Below are positions 17,633 through 25,562 of a DNA stretch of 64,000 bases, piece after piece. Position 1 is the first letter of the stretch. Each line of letters begins with the position of its first letter. Position numbers and translations under genes: made by a program. Source of the stretch: Rhodococcus ruber (GTDB lineage Bacteria; Actinomycetota; Actinomycetes; Mycobacteriales; Mycobacteriaceae); the NCBI RefSeq assembly GCF_027270735.1, contig NZ_JAPWIJ010000001.1:682001-746000 (forward strand). Reading direction: 5' to 3'. The notes below the pieces were generated by a model. That model made no database searches, was not told the DNA's origin, and saw only the letters and a program-made list of their open reading frames with translations.

Positions 17633-18697
17633 ATGCGATTCGGTAGATACATGTCTGTGGCATGCGTTTCGGCTCTGGTTCTGGCCGGGTGCGGAACCGA
17701 ATCGACCGCAGACCCGGCATTGCCGGAAGGTGGCGCGGCACCACTCGGCTCGTTCGACCTGCAGGCGCACCGGGGCGGTCTCGGCTTGGTCACCGAGAGC
17801 ACGATCGAATCATTCTCCAATGCGCTGGAACTCGGGGTGAACACCCTCGAATTGGACACTCAGATCACCGAGGACGGCGTCGCGATCGTCACGCACGACC
17901 GCAAGGTTTCCGACAAGAAGTGCATCGACACCGGTGCATCCACGCCGGGAGACCCGGACTTTCCGTACGTCGGAAAGTTCGTCGACACACTGACTCTCGC
18001 GCAGATCCGCACACTGGATTGCGGTGCGTTGCCGCTCGCGGACTACCCGGAGCAACGTCGCGTGCCCGGTGCTCGCATGCCGACGCTCACCGAGGTGCTG
18101 GATCTGGTGAAGTCGGTCGACGCGCCGGACGTGAAGCTGAACGTCGAAACCAAGGTCGAGGCAGGCAGCCCTACCGAAACCGCTCCACGCGAGCAGTTCG
18201 TCGACACAGTGCTGGGGACGATCAGGGAGGCAGGCATGCTGGACCGGATCACTGTGCAGAGCTTCGACTGGGGCGCGCTGAAACTGGTCCGAGACGCCGA
18301 GCCCGAGGTGCCGGTGGTTGCGCTGACCAACGGTGACTTCTTGCAGGTGGGCCAGGAGGGCTCGTCACCCTGGCTCGGCGGAATCGACATCGACGATTTC
18401 GGTGGGGACGCGATCGCCGCGATCGATTCGTTCGGAGCGTCCGCTTACTCGCCGGTGCAGGGAAACCCGCAGAGCGGCAAGGTCGGCGACCCAGACTTCG
18501 AGCTCTTCGTGACTCAGGCGATGGTCGATTCAGCACACGACCGCGGAATCCGGGTGATCCCGTGGACCGTCGACGACCCCGACACGATGCGTGCCCTGAT
18601 GGACCTGGGCGTCGACGGTCTGATCACCGACTACCCCGACCGCGCGCGCACCGTCATGAGCGAGCGCGGACTTCCACTGCCCGAACCCGCGCGGTGA
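17633..18697 (+). CDS. Glycerophosphodiester phosphodiesterase, lipoprotein
   Basis: 354 residues. Lipoprotein signal with lipobox LVLAGC (Cys ~21), so anchored outside the membrane. The GDPD barrel starts with FDLQAHRGG and continues LVTESTIESF and NTLELDTQITEDGVAIVTHD, supplying the metal-binding and catalytic His/Glu/Asp residues; it ends VDGLITDYPDR. It should hydrolyse glycerophosphodiesters from phospholipid turnover to glycerol-3-phosphate and an alcohol. A ~35-residue insert after VTHDRK carries two cysteines that may form a disulphide. Confidence 0.92.
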   Translation: MRFGRYMSVACVSALVLAGCGTESTADPALPEGGAAPLGSFDLQAHRGGLGLVTESTIESFSNALELGVNTLELDTQITEDGVAIVTHDRKVSDKKCIDTGASTPGDPDFPYVGKFVDTLTLAQIRTLDCGALPLADYPEQRRVPGARMPTLTEVLDLVKSVDAPDVKLNVETKVEAGSPTETAPREQFVDTVLGTIREAGMLDRITVQSFDWGALKLVRDAEPEVPVVALTNGDFLQVGQEGSSPWLGGIDIDDFGGDAIAAIDSFGASAYSPVQGNPQSGKVGDPDFELFVTQAMVDSAHDRGIRVIPWTVDDPDTMRALMDLGVDGLITDYPDRARTVMSERGLPLPEPAR

Positions 18698-18713
18698 GTG
18701 CGCGGCGGGAGAC

Positions 18714-19601
18714 TCACACCGGGTAGCCGACCCCGGTCAACTTTTCGCTGACGTCCCACAGCTTTGCCGCGAGCACGGGATCCTGTGCCATGCGAGTCAT
18801 GGACGCCGGGCCCGGCTTTCCGCGTGACTCGAACAGCGACGTGGGGCCACTGTAGGTGCCGCCACCCGCGACGTCGACGGCATAGATCGTGGGAAGTGCT
18901 CCGGCACGGGCAGATTGCGAGATGAACTTCAATCCGATGGGTGCCAGTGCCGCCAGGATCTTGTTGCTGCCCAAGCCGTCCGGGCTCGAGTACAGCTCGG
19001 TCGAGGAGATACCGGGGTGCGCAGCATTGCTGGTCACCTTCGATCCGGCCTTGTCGATCCGACGCTGCAATTCCAGTGCGAACAAGATGTTCGCGAGCTT
19101 GGAGTTCGCGTACCCACGCTGAGCGCTGTAGCCACGCTCGAGCTGGAGATTGTCGAAGTCGAGCTTGGGGCGCTGACGATGCGCGACGGATGCGATGGTG
19201 GTGATCTTCGCGGCGTCGGCGAGTTTGGGAAACAGCAGGCCGGTCAGGGCGAAGTGGCCGAGATGATTGGTGCCGAGCTGCAGCTCGAATCCGTCCTCGG
19301 TCTCGGTCCGCGAGGCCGGCATCATGACGCCTGCGTTGTTGATCAGTACGTCGATCGACTCGGGAGCCGACGCGGCGTATTCCCGCACCGAGGCCAGGTC
19401 GGCGAGATTCAGTGTCGCCGTATCGACGGTTCCGTTCGGTGCCTCCGCTCGGATCTTCCCCGCTGCGGACTCGGCTTTCTCCTGGTTACGGCAGGCGAGC
19501 GTCACATGGTCGCCACGTTTCGCGAACTCCAAGGCGGTGAAGTAGCCGATACCGGTGTTCGCTCCGGTGATGATAACGCGTCTCTGCTTGGTTTCAGGCA
19601 C
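18714..19601 (-). CDS. Short-chain dehydrogenase/reductase
   Basis: 295 residues. The Rossmann glycine motif is TGANTGIG, then NNAGVM, a catalytic Ser in TIASVAH and YANSK for the Tyr-x-x-x-Lys pair; all classical SDR elements are present. It resembles the retinol-dehydrogenase/WW-oxidoreductase-like branch. Start GTG 19601, 35 bp from a divergent small HhH gene. Substrate unknown. Confidence 0.9.
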   Translation of the reverse strand: MPETKQRRVIITGANTGIGYFTALEFAKRGDHVTLACRNQEKAESAAGKIRAEAPNGTVDTATLNLADLASVREYAASAPESIDVLINNAGVMMPASRTETEDGFELQLGTNHLGHFALTGLLFPKLADAAKITTIASVAHRQRPKLDFDNLQLERGYSAQRGYANSKLANILFALELQRRIDKAGSKVTSNAAHPGISSTELYSSPDGLGSNKILAALAPIGLKFISQSARAGALPTIYAVDVAGGGTYSGPTSLFESRGKPGPASMTRMAQDPVLAAKLWDVSEKLTGVGYPV

Positions 19602-19636
19602 GGCGTCAGGCTACCGGTCTGCCTTAGGATGCGCCC

Positions 19637-19846
19637 GTGAGCACAGCACAAACCGATGAACATCCGGACTTTCCGAAGGGGACCGGAAATCCTGCGTGCC
19701 GGGCGTTCCGCGCGGCGGGCTACCGGTGTCTGGACGATCTCGCAGGTGTGTCGGCGGCGGAGTTGAGAAAGCTGCACGGTGTCGGCCCGAAGGCACTGAC
19801 AATCGTCCGAGCAGCGCTGGAGCAGACCGGTAGATCACTGGGTTGA
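19637..19846 (+). CDS. Small helix-hairpin-helix protein
   Basis: 69 residues from GTG 19637. Residues ~28-60 read CLDDLAGVSAAELRKLHGVG followed by PKALTIVRAAL, a helix-hairpin-helix with the GVGPKA turn, as found in non-sequence-specific DNA-binding proteins and at the end of larger DNA-processing enzymes. Here it is a free-standing protein. Likely nucleic-acid binding; exact role unknown. Confidence 0.75.
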   Translation: MSTAQTDEHPDFPKGTGNPACRAFRAAGYRCLDDLAGVSAAELRKLHGVGPKALTIVRAALEQTGRSLG

Positions 19847-19849
19847 AGG

Positions 19850-20659
19850 TCAGGTCCAGTGACTCGGACGGGTCAGGGATTGCGGTAGCCGTGTTGCTCG
19901 GTCACCTCGAGCCGCGTTGATCTGAAACTGGGTGGCAAAGATGCTGCCACGCAGGTCTGCGCCTCTGAGGTCGGCACCTCGAAGGTCCGCGCCGATCACG
20001 TCGGCCAGACGCAGGTCGGCCCCGCGCAGGTCGGCTCCGATGAGGTAGGTGCCGCGCAAGCTTGCGCCGCGCAGATCGGCACCGGCAAGCTTCGCGCCCA
20101 TCATGTCGCGTCCGCGGTAGTTAGTCTTCTTGCCTGCAACCTCGGCGCGCACCTGGTCGCTTGCGTCGAGCAGCACTTCGTTGACTCGAGAGCGCAGGGC
20201 GGAGACGTCGACCGCCATCAGGATCCCGGGAGTTGCCGACGTGAGCGCCTCCAATTCGTCGTAATCGCCGGCAAGCCGGGTGTGGAGGCTTTCGGTCGAC
20301 TTCCGGCCACGGGCATCCGCCAGATACCAGAGCAGCTCGTGCAGATCACGCATCACCGGAAAAACCGCGAACATCTCCGACGCGTTCGACGGCTGCTGCC
20401 GCCAGTCCCGTCCCTCGAACGTGGACTGCGACACCTTCTGGCCCGCACCGAAGCAGTCGTACACCGTGCACCCGGGAAAACCCTTCTCCCGGAGCGACGA
20501 GTGAATGCTGCACCGCGAGTCCTCCAGGAGGTTGCGGCACGGCTCCCCTGCGGCTTTGTCCATTGCGAAATCGGATGACTTCGCGAAGGGCAGAGCGACG
20601 CAACAGAGCCCGAAACAACTGCCGCAATCGGCCAGCAAGTTCTCGCTCGGGGCAGCCAT
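19850..20659 (-). CDS. Cysteine-rich pentapeptide-repeat protein
   Basis: 269 residues. The N-terminal ~75 residues carry eight cysteines (near 12, 15, 19, 20, 41, 50, 64, 69; first cluster DCGSCFGLCC), which suggests a bound metal. The C-terminal ~60 residues are pentapeptide repeats of the A(D/N)LRG type (GADLRGADL), forming a short right-handed quadrilateral helix. Some such proteins mimic DNA and protect gyrase, but this repeat is short and that role is only possible. Start ATG 20659; 43 bp after the MmcQ-like gene. Confidence 0.85.
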   Translation of the reverse strand: MAAPSENLLADCGSCFGLCCVALPFAKSSDFAMDKAAGEPCRNLLEDSRCSIHSSLREKGFPGCTVYDCFGAGQKVSQSTFEGRDWRQQPSNASEMFAVFPVMRDLHELLWYLADARGRKSTESLHTRLAGDYDELEALTSATPGILMAVDVSALRSRVNEVLLDASDQVRAEVAGKKTNYRGRDMMGAKLAGADLRGASLRGTYLIGADLRGADLRLADVIGADLRGADLRGADLRGSIFATQFQINAARGDRATRLPQSLTRPSHWT

Positions 20660-20702
20660 GCGTCCACTGTGTCCCTCGACGTGCGTCAGCGTCAAACGAG
20701 AT

Positions 20703-21086
20703 TCACTCGGGTAGATCGAGCAGTGCGACGAGCTTCTTCGGTGCCCGGTTGCAGTAACTCTCGGTGATCAGCTCGCCGAGTTCCACGCGGTCCACGGAGG
20801 CGTCGAGCTTCATGCCGATGATCTCGGGTCCCCAACCTGGAGCGAAGAAGCCGTCCCGCTTGGACAATGCGTCGAGTTCGATTCCGCGAGAACGGAAGAT
20901 GAGGACGTGAGCCGGGCCGTCGGTGCCTGCAGCCTTCGCGAATGCCGGCGGACCACCGTCGCGAATCTCGAGCAGGTGGGCAAACGTGCGACCGCGTATC
21001 CGCCAGCGCTCACCGACCCAGGCCTGTTCCTCGTACGTCTCGGGCAGCGCCAGGCACATTCGACGCACTGTGGCATCCCAGCTCAT
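20703..21086 (-). CDS. MmcQ/YjbR family protein
   Basis: 127 residues. MSWDATVRRMCLALPE, then WRIRGRTFAHL and a C-terminal ELITESYCNRAPKKL fit the MmcQ/YjbR (CyaY-like fold) family, often described as DNA-binding. Complete length. Same strand as the pentapeptide gene. Molecular role not established. Confidence 0.8.
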   Translation of the reverse strand: MSWDATVRRMCLALPETYEEQAWVGERWRIRGRTFAHLLEIRDGGPPAFAKAAGTDGPAHVLIFRSRGIELDALSKRDGFFAPGWGPEIIGMKLDASVDRVELGELITESYCNRAPKKLVALLDLPE

Positions 21087-21170
21087 CGCCCTCTCCTCTC
21101 CTGCGACATACCGGGCTACAGTATTTCAACGGGACAGCTGGGCGCACAGCAATCCAGGAGGTCGTCGGCG

Positions 21171-21932
21171 GTGGAACCAGGGTTCGACGACGTGGTGTCC
21201 GCGCTGCGCACAGCCGGGTGTGTGTTCGCCGAGGAGGAAGCAGAGATCCTCGTCGAGTCCGCCTCGAGCCCGACAGAGCTCGCGGAACTGCTGGGGCGTC
21301 GCATCGCCGGTGAACCGCTCGAGCACGTCGTGGGGTGGGTGTGGTTCTGTGGTCGACGCATCGCCGTCGAACCGGGTGTGTTCGTTCCCCGCCGCCGCAC
21401 CGAATTCCTCGTGGAATGTGCTGCAGCACTGCATCCTTCGACGCTACTCGACCTGTGTTGCGGTTCCGGCGCGATCGGGCTCTCGGTTACGGGCGTCACC
21501 GAACTGCATGCGGCCGATGTCGACGCGGCGGCGGTGGAGTGCGCCGAACGCAACCTGCATGCCGTCGGAGGTACGGTGCACCGCGGTGACCTGTTCGACG
21601 CTCTGCCCCCGGAACTGCACGGAAGATTCGACGCGATAGTCGTCAACGCCCCGTACGTCCCGACGGGTGCGATCGAGCTGATGCCGAGAGAGGCGCGACT
21701 TCACGAGCCGCACATCGCGCTCGACGGCGGCGTGGACGGCACTGGTCTCCATCGGCGGGTTGCGACGCACGCCCACGACTGGCTGGCTCCGCACGGCAGT
21801 CTGCTCATCGAAACCAGTGCCCTGCTGGCGAATTCGACATTCGAGGCCATCCGCGAGGCCGGGTTCGCGGCCAGTATCAGTGAATCCGAGACGTTCGATG
21901 CCGTAGTGGTGATCGGTTCTGCGAGCGAGTAG
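21171..21932 (+). CDS. PrmC/HemK-related methyltransferase with NAPY motif
   Basis: 253 residues from GTG 21171 (AGGAGG at 21156). The SAM site is LLDLCCGSGAIGLSV and motif IV reads VVNAPYVPTGAI. True PrmC enzymes, which methylate the GGQ glutamine of release factors, carry NPPY; this relative has NAPY, as in the actinobacterial PrmC-related group of unknown substrate. It probably methylates an amide or amine of another protein or small molecule. Confidence 0.8.
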   Translation: MEPGFDDVVSALRTAGCVFAEEEAEILVESASSPTELAELLGRRIAGEPLEHVVGWVWFCGRRIAVEPGVFVPRRRTEFLVECAAALHPSTLLDLCCGSGAIGLSVTGVTELHAADVDAAAVECAERNLHAVGGTVHRGDLFDALPPELHGRFDAIVVNAPYVPTGAIELMPREARLHEPHIALDGGVDGTGLHRRVATHAHDWLAPHGSLLIETSALLANSTFEAIREAGFAASISESETFDAVVVIGSASE

Positions 21933-21973
21933 ATTCGCGCAGCAATGGGCTGGTCGATCTCGGGAGGGGAACG

Positions 21974-22264
21974 ATGCAATTCTTGGTGTTGAGTCGACGG
22001 CGCGTAGAGCAGTACTCGGACGAGGATTTCGCCGCTGTGCTGCCGGCGGAGACGGATGCGGTTCGGGCGCTGTACGCGGACGGCGTCGTGCGCCAGATCT
22101 GGCTCCGCGGGGACGTGGCGGGGGCTGCCTTCGTGGTCGAGGCCGAGAATGCGTCCGTCGCTCGGTCGACAGTCGACGCACTGCCGATGGCGTCGTCGGG
22201 GTTGTCCGAGTTCACGGTGATTCCGCTCTCTCCTTACCGCGGATTCGGTCCGGTGCCGACCTGA
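21974..22264 (+). CDS. Small muconolactone-isomerase-like protein
   Basis: 96 residues. MQFLVLSRRR at the start, a central ALYADGVVRQIWLRGD and a terminal FTVIPLSPYRGF resemble the ferredoxin-like fold of muconolactone-isomerase/YCII proteins, common as small stand-alone genes in actinobacteria. No active site can be assigned. Followed by a DJ-1-like gene in the same direction. Confidence 0.6.
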   Translation: MQFLVLSRRRVEQYSDEDFAAVLPAETDAVRALYADGVVRQIWLRGDVAGAAFVVEAENASVARSTVDALPMASSGLSEFTVIPLSPYRGFGPVPT

Positions 22265-22313
22265 AGCTCGTCGAATCGGTTTCGATTCTGGGTCTCTGTG
22301 GCATCCGTCCACC

Positions 22314-23015
22314 ATGACTACATTGCTGTTCGCGGTAACCGCTGCCGACCATTGGACATTGAACGACGGAAGCAAGCACCCCACCGGCTACTGGGCCGAA
22401 GAGCTCGCCGAATCGCACCGCACCTTCGTCGACGCCGGGTGGGACATCACGGTGGCCACGCCGGGCGGTAAGGCACCGGTCGTCGACGAGGGCAGCCTGG
22501 CGGTCGACGCCAACGGTGGTGACGAGCAGAAGGTGGCGGATCAGAAGAGCTACCTCGCGTCGATCGAGAACATTCTGTCCTCCCCCGCCGTGCTGGAAGA
22601 CCAGAAGGCGTCGGACTTCGATGTCGTGTTCGTTCCCGGCGGTCACGGACCGATGGAGGATCTCGCCGTGTCCGAGAGCTTCGGCGCGCTGGTGGTCGAC
22701 TTCCTCGATGCCGACAAGGTGGTCTCCGCGGTGTGCCACGCGCCGGCCGCCCTTCTTCCCGCAGTGCGCTCCGATGGATCCTGGGCGTTCGACGGGTACG
22801 AGCTCACCGGCTTCACCGACGAGGAGGAGACCCAGGCCGGGCTCGCAGACAAGGCCCCGTGGCTCCTCGAAACTCGGCTGCGCGAGAACGGTGCGAAGTT
22901 CGAGAACGCCGACGCATGGTCGCCGCATGTGGTCGTCGACCGGAACCTCTACACCGGACAGAACCCGGCCTCGACGCGCCCGCTCGCAGAGAAGCTGGTC
23001 AGCGCGCTGAAGTAG
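22314..23015 (+). CDS. DJ-1/PfpI family protein, Hsp31-like
   Basis: 233 residues. The nucleophile elbow AVCHAPAAL holds the reactive Cys and FVPGGHGPMEDL the supporting Glu region. The insertions (ADHWTLNDGSKHPTGYWAEE) match Hsp31-type class I amidotransferase-like proteins, which act as glyoxalase III/deglycase and chaperone. Cytoplasmic. Followed by a strong hairpin terminator. Confidence 0.88.
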   Translation: MTTLLFAVTAADHWTLNDGSKHPTGYWAEELAESHRTFVDAGWDITVATPGGKAPVVDEGSLAVDANGGDEQKVADQKSYLASIENILSSPAVLEDQKASDFDVVFVPGGHGPMEDLAVSESFGALVVDFLDADKVVSAVCHAPAALLPAVRSDGSWAFDGYELTGFTDEEETQAGLADKAPWLLETRLRENGAKFENADAWSPHVVVDRNLYTGQNPASTRPLAEKLVSALK

Positions 23016-23039
23016 TCGCCCTGATGTGAAGACGGTGGC

Positions 23040-23071
23040 GGCCGGTGTTCTGCCCACGGAGAACACCGGCC
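23040..23071 (+). terminator. 12-bp perfect hairpin terminator
   Basis: GGCCGGTGTTCT and its exact complement surround an 8-nt loop, 25 bp after the DJ-1-like stop and before the lon control region. No U-tract, as is usual in high-GC actinobacteria. Confidence 0.75.
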
Positions 23072-23101
23072 AGCAGCGGGAACATCACTACTGCTTTCGA
23101 A

Positions 23102-23122
23102 GTTGAGTCCCGATAGCTCAAT
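23102..23122. promoter_or_regulatory. HAIR element (HspR site) before lon
   Basis: GTTGAGT-CCCGATA-GCTCAAT keeps 11 of 14 consensus bases of HAIR (CTTGAGT-N7-ACTCAAG) with exactly seven spacer bases. HspR represses dnaK, clpB and, in Streptomyces, lon through this site. It lies 14 bp before the lon start codon, so lon is likely heat-shock inducible. Confidence 0.8.
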
Positions 23123-23135
23123 CTTTGGAGGAGAA

Positions 23136-25451
23136 GTGACCGAAACCGTTCGTGTCCCCGTACTGTTCCTGACCGACCCGATAGTCCTGCCCGGAATGGT
23201 GGTGCCCGTCGAACTCGACGAGGCCGCGCGCGCCGCCGTCGATGCGGCGAAGGCGAGCAACGACGGTACCCTGCTCGTTGCTCCCCGTTTGGAAGACCGC
23301 TACGCCGCGTACGGAGTCCTCGCGACCATCGTGCAAATGGGCCGCCTGGCCGACGGACGACCGGCCGCCGTCATCAAAGCCACGCGCCGCGCGCACATCG
23401 GCCACGGAGTCAGCGGTCCCGGTGCCGCCCTGTGGGTGGAGGCCGAGACCGTCGCAGACGTGGCCGCTAGTGACGATCTCAAAGCCCTTGCGGCCGAATA
23501 CAAACAGCTCGTCGTGGCGATGCTGCAACGCCGAGACGCCTGGCAGGTGATCGACTCGGTCAACAAGCTCACGGATCCGAGTGCCATCGCCGATACCGCG
23601 GGCTACGCGTCCTACCTCACCGATGTGCAGAAGCGTGACCTTCTCGAAACACCGGACGTGGCAACGCGTCTGGATTCGCTGATCGAGTGGACCAAAGCGC
23701 ACCTCGCTGAGGTCGAGGTCAACGACAAGATCTCCGGCGACGTTCGTGAGGGGATGGAGAAGACTCAGAAGGAGTTCTTGCTTCGTCAGCAGTTGGCGGC
23801 CATCCGTAAGGAACTCGGGGAAGACGAGCCCGACGGTGCCGACGACTATCGTGGCCGCGTCGAGGCCGCAGATCTGCCCGAGAAAGTGCGCGAGCAGGCG
23901 CTACGTGAGGTCGGCAAGTTGGAGCGTGCCAGCGACCAGAGTCCGGAATCGGGCTGGATCCGAACCTGGCTCGACACCGTGCTCGACCTACCGTGGAACA
24001 ACACCACGACCGACAATACCGATATCGATTCTGCGCGTGCAGTTCTCGACGCGGATCATCACGGACTCGACGATGTGAAGGATCGAATCGTGGAGTACCT
24101 GGCTGTCCGTGCGCGACGTTCCGAACGGGGCCTGCAGTCCGTCGGTGGGCGCGGATCCGGCGCGGTCATGGTGCTCGCGGGCCCGCCCGGGGTCGGCAAG
24201 ACCTCACTCGGCGAGTCCGTCGCCCGTGCGCTCGGCCGTACCTTCGTGCGCGTCGCTCTCGGTGGCGTTCGAGACGAGGCCGAGATTCGTGGGCACCGTC
24301 GCACCTACGTCGGCGCACTGCCGGGCCGAATCGTACGGGCCATCGGCGAGGCGGGATCGATGAATCCCGTTGTGCTGCTGGACGAGATCGACAAGGTCGG
24401 TTCGGACTACCGCGGCGACCCGAGTGCCGCGCTGCTCGAGGTGCTCGACCCGGCGCAGAACCACACGTTCCGCGATCACTACCTCGATCTGGATCTCGAC
24501 CTGTCCGACGTCGTGTTCCTCGCCACGGCAAACGTGATCGACCAGATTCCCGGCCCGTTGCTCGATCGCATGGAACTGGTGACCATCGACGGATACACCG
24601 AGGACGACAAGGTCGTCATCGCCCGGAACTACCTGCTTCCCCGTCAGATGGACAGGGCTGCAATCACCTCCGACGAGGTGACGGTGACCGACACCGCACT
24701 ACGCAAGATCGCGGCCGACTACACCCGTGAGCCAGGGGTGCGGCAACTCGAGCGGTTGTTGGCCAAGGCCTTACGTAAGGTGGCGACGAACCTCGCGGGC
24801 ACAGCCGACGTTCTGCAGATCGACGAGCCGGATCTGGTGACCTACCTCGGTCGTCCTCGCTTCACGCCCGAGGCGCACGAGAGAACCGAAGTACCGGGTG
24901 TGGCAACGGGTCTGGCGGTCACCGGACTCGGCGGCGATGTGTTGTTCATCGAGGCGGCCTCGACCGACGGCGATCCGGGGTTGAAGCTCACCGGTCAGCT
25001 GGGCGACGTGATGAAGGAATCCGCGCAGATCGCGCTGTCCTACGTACGCGCGCACGCAGCACAATTCGGCGTCGCACCGGAGTCTCTCGATCGCAGTATC
25101 CACGTGCACGTTCCGGCAGGTGCGGTGCCGAAGGACGGCCCGTCGGCAGGCGTGACCATGGTGACGGCACTGGTGTCGATGGCCACCGGACGGCCGGTGC
25201 GATCGGACGTCGGCATGACCGGGGAGGTCACGTTGAACGGTCGGGTGCTGCCGATCGGCGGGGTGAAGCAGAAGTTGCTCGCTGCGCAACGAGCGGGACT
25301 GAAGACGGTGTTCATCCCGGCTCGCAACGAACCGGATCTGGACGAGGTGCCAGCAGAAGTGCTGGAAGCGTTGGACGTCCGTCCGATGACCGATGTCGCC
25401 GACATTCTGGCGCTCGCGCTGGAGCCGGTGGCAGCAGCCGCGGCGGCGTGA
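23136..25451 (+). CDS. lon: ATP-dependent Lon protease
   Basis: 771 residues, full length. Order: N-terminal substrate domain, AAA+ module with Walker [10 protein letters not shown] and Walker [10 protein letters not shown], then the protease domain with catalytic Ser670 in KDGPSAGVT and Lys711 in [15 protein letters not shown] cytoplasmic hexamer degrading misfolded and regulatory proteins. GTG 23136 has GGAGGAG upstream. Preceded by a HAIR element, so HspR control is expected. Confidence 0.96.
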   Translation: MTETVRVPVLFLTDPIVLPGMVVPVELDEAARAAVDAAKASNDGTLLVAPRLEDRYAAYGVLATIVQMGRLADGRPAAVIKATRRAHIGHGVSGPGAALWVEAETVADVAASDDLKALAAEYKQLVVAMLQRRDAWQVIDSVNKLTDPSAIADTAGYASYLTDVQKRDLLETPDVATRLDSLIEWTKAHLAEVEVNDKISGDVREGMEKTQKEFLLRQQLAAIRKELGEDEPDGADDYRGRVEAADLPEKVREQALREVGKLERASDQSPESGWIRTWLDTVLDLPWNNTTTDNTDIDSARAVLDADHHGLDDVKDRIVEYLAVRARRSERGLQSVGGRGSGAVMVLAGPPGVGKTSLGESVARALGRTFVRVALGGVRDEAEIRGHRRTYVGALPGRIVRAIGEAGSMNPVVLLDEIDKVGSDYRGDPSAALLEVLDPAQNHTFRDHYLDLDLDLSDVVFLATANVIDQIPGPLLDRMELVTIDGYTEDDKVVIARNYLLPRQMDRAAITSDEVTVTDTALRKIAADYTREPGVRQLERLLAKALRKVATNLAGTADVLQIDEPDLVTYLGRPRFTPEAHERTEVPGVATGLAVTGLGGDVLFIEAASTDGDPGLKLTGQLGDVMKESAQIALSYVRAHAAQFGVAPESLDRSIHVHVPAGAVPKDGPSAGVTMVTALVSMATGRPVRSDVGMTGEVTLNGRVLPIGGVKQKLLAAQRAGLKTVFIPARNEPDLDEVPAEVLEALDVRPMTDVADILALALEPVAAAAAA

Positions 25452-25506
25452 TCCTGGCGAGGGGAGCCGCGCTTGACCTCGAGCTATGTCGAGGTTCTAC
25501 CGTGAT

Positions 25507-25562
25507 GACATGAGATCGACGACGTGAGGGTGACGACATGAGGGTGCTGACATGAGCATGGA
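25507..25562 (+). repeat. Four 14-bp tandem repeats forming a mini-ORF relay at an ABC gene start
   Basis: Units start at 25507, 25521, 25535 and 25549 (pattern GACATGAGGGTGAC). Each carries a start codon and most a GAGGGTG Shine-Dalgarno-like stretch. The mini-ORFs starting at 25510, 25524 and 25538 each end in a TGA that overlaps the next unit's start, the last one overlapping the start of the ABC gene at 25552. Suggests chained re-initiation or copy-number tuning. Confidence 0.85.
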
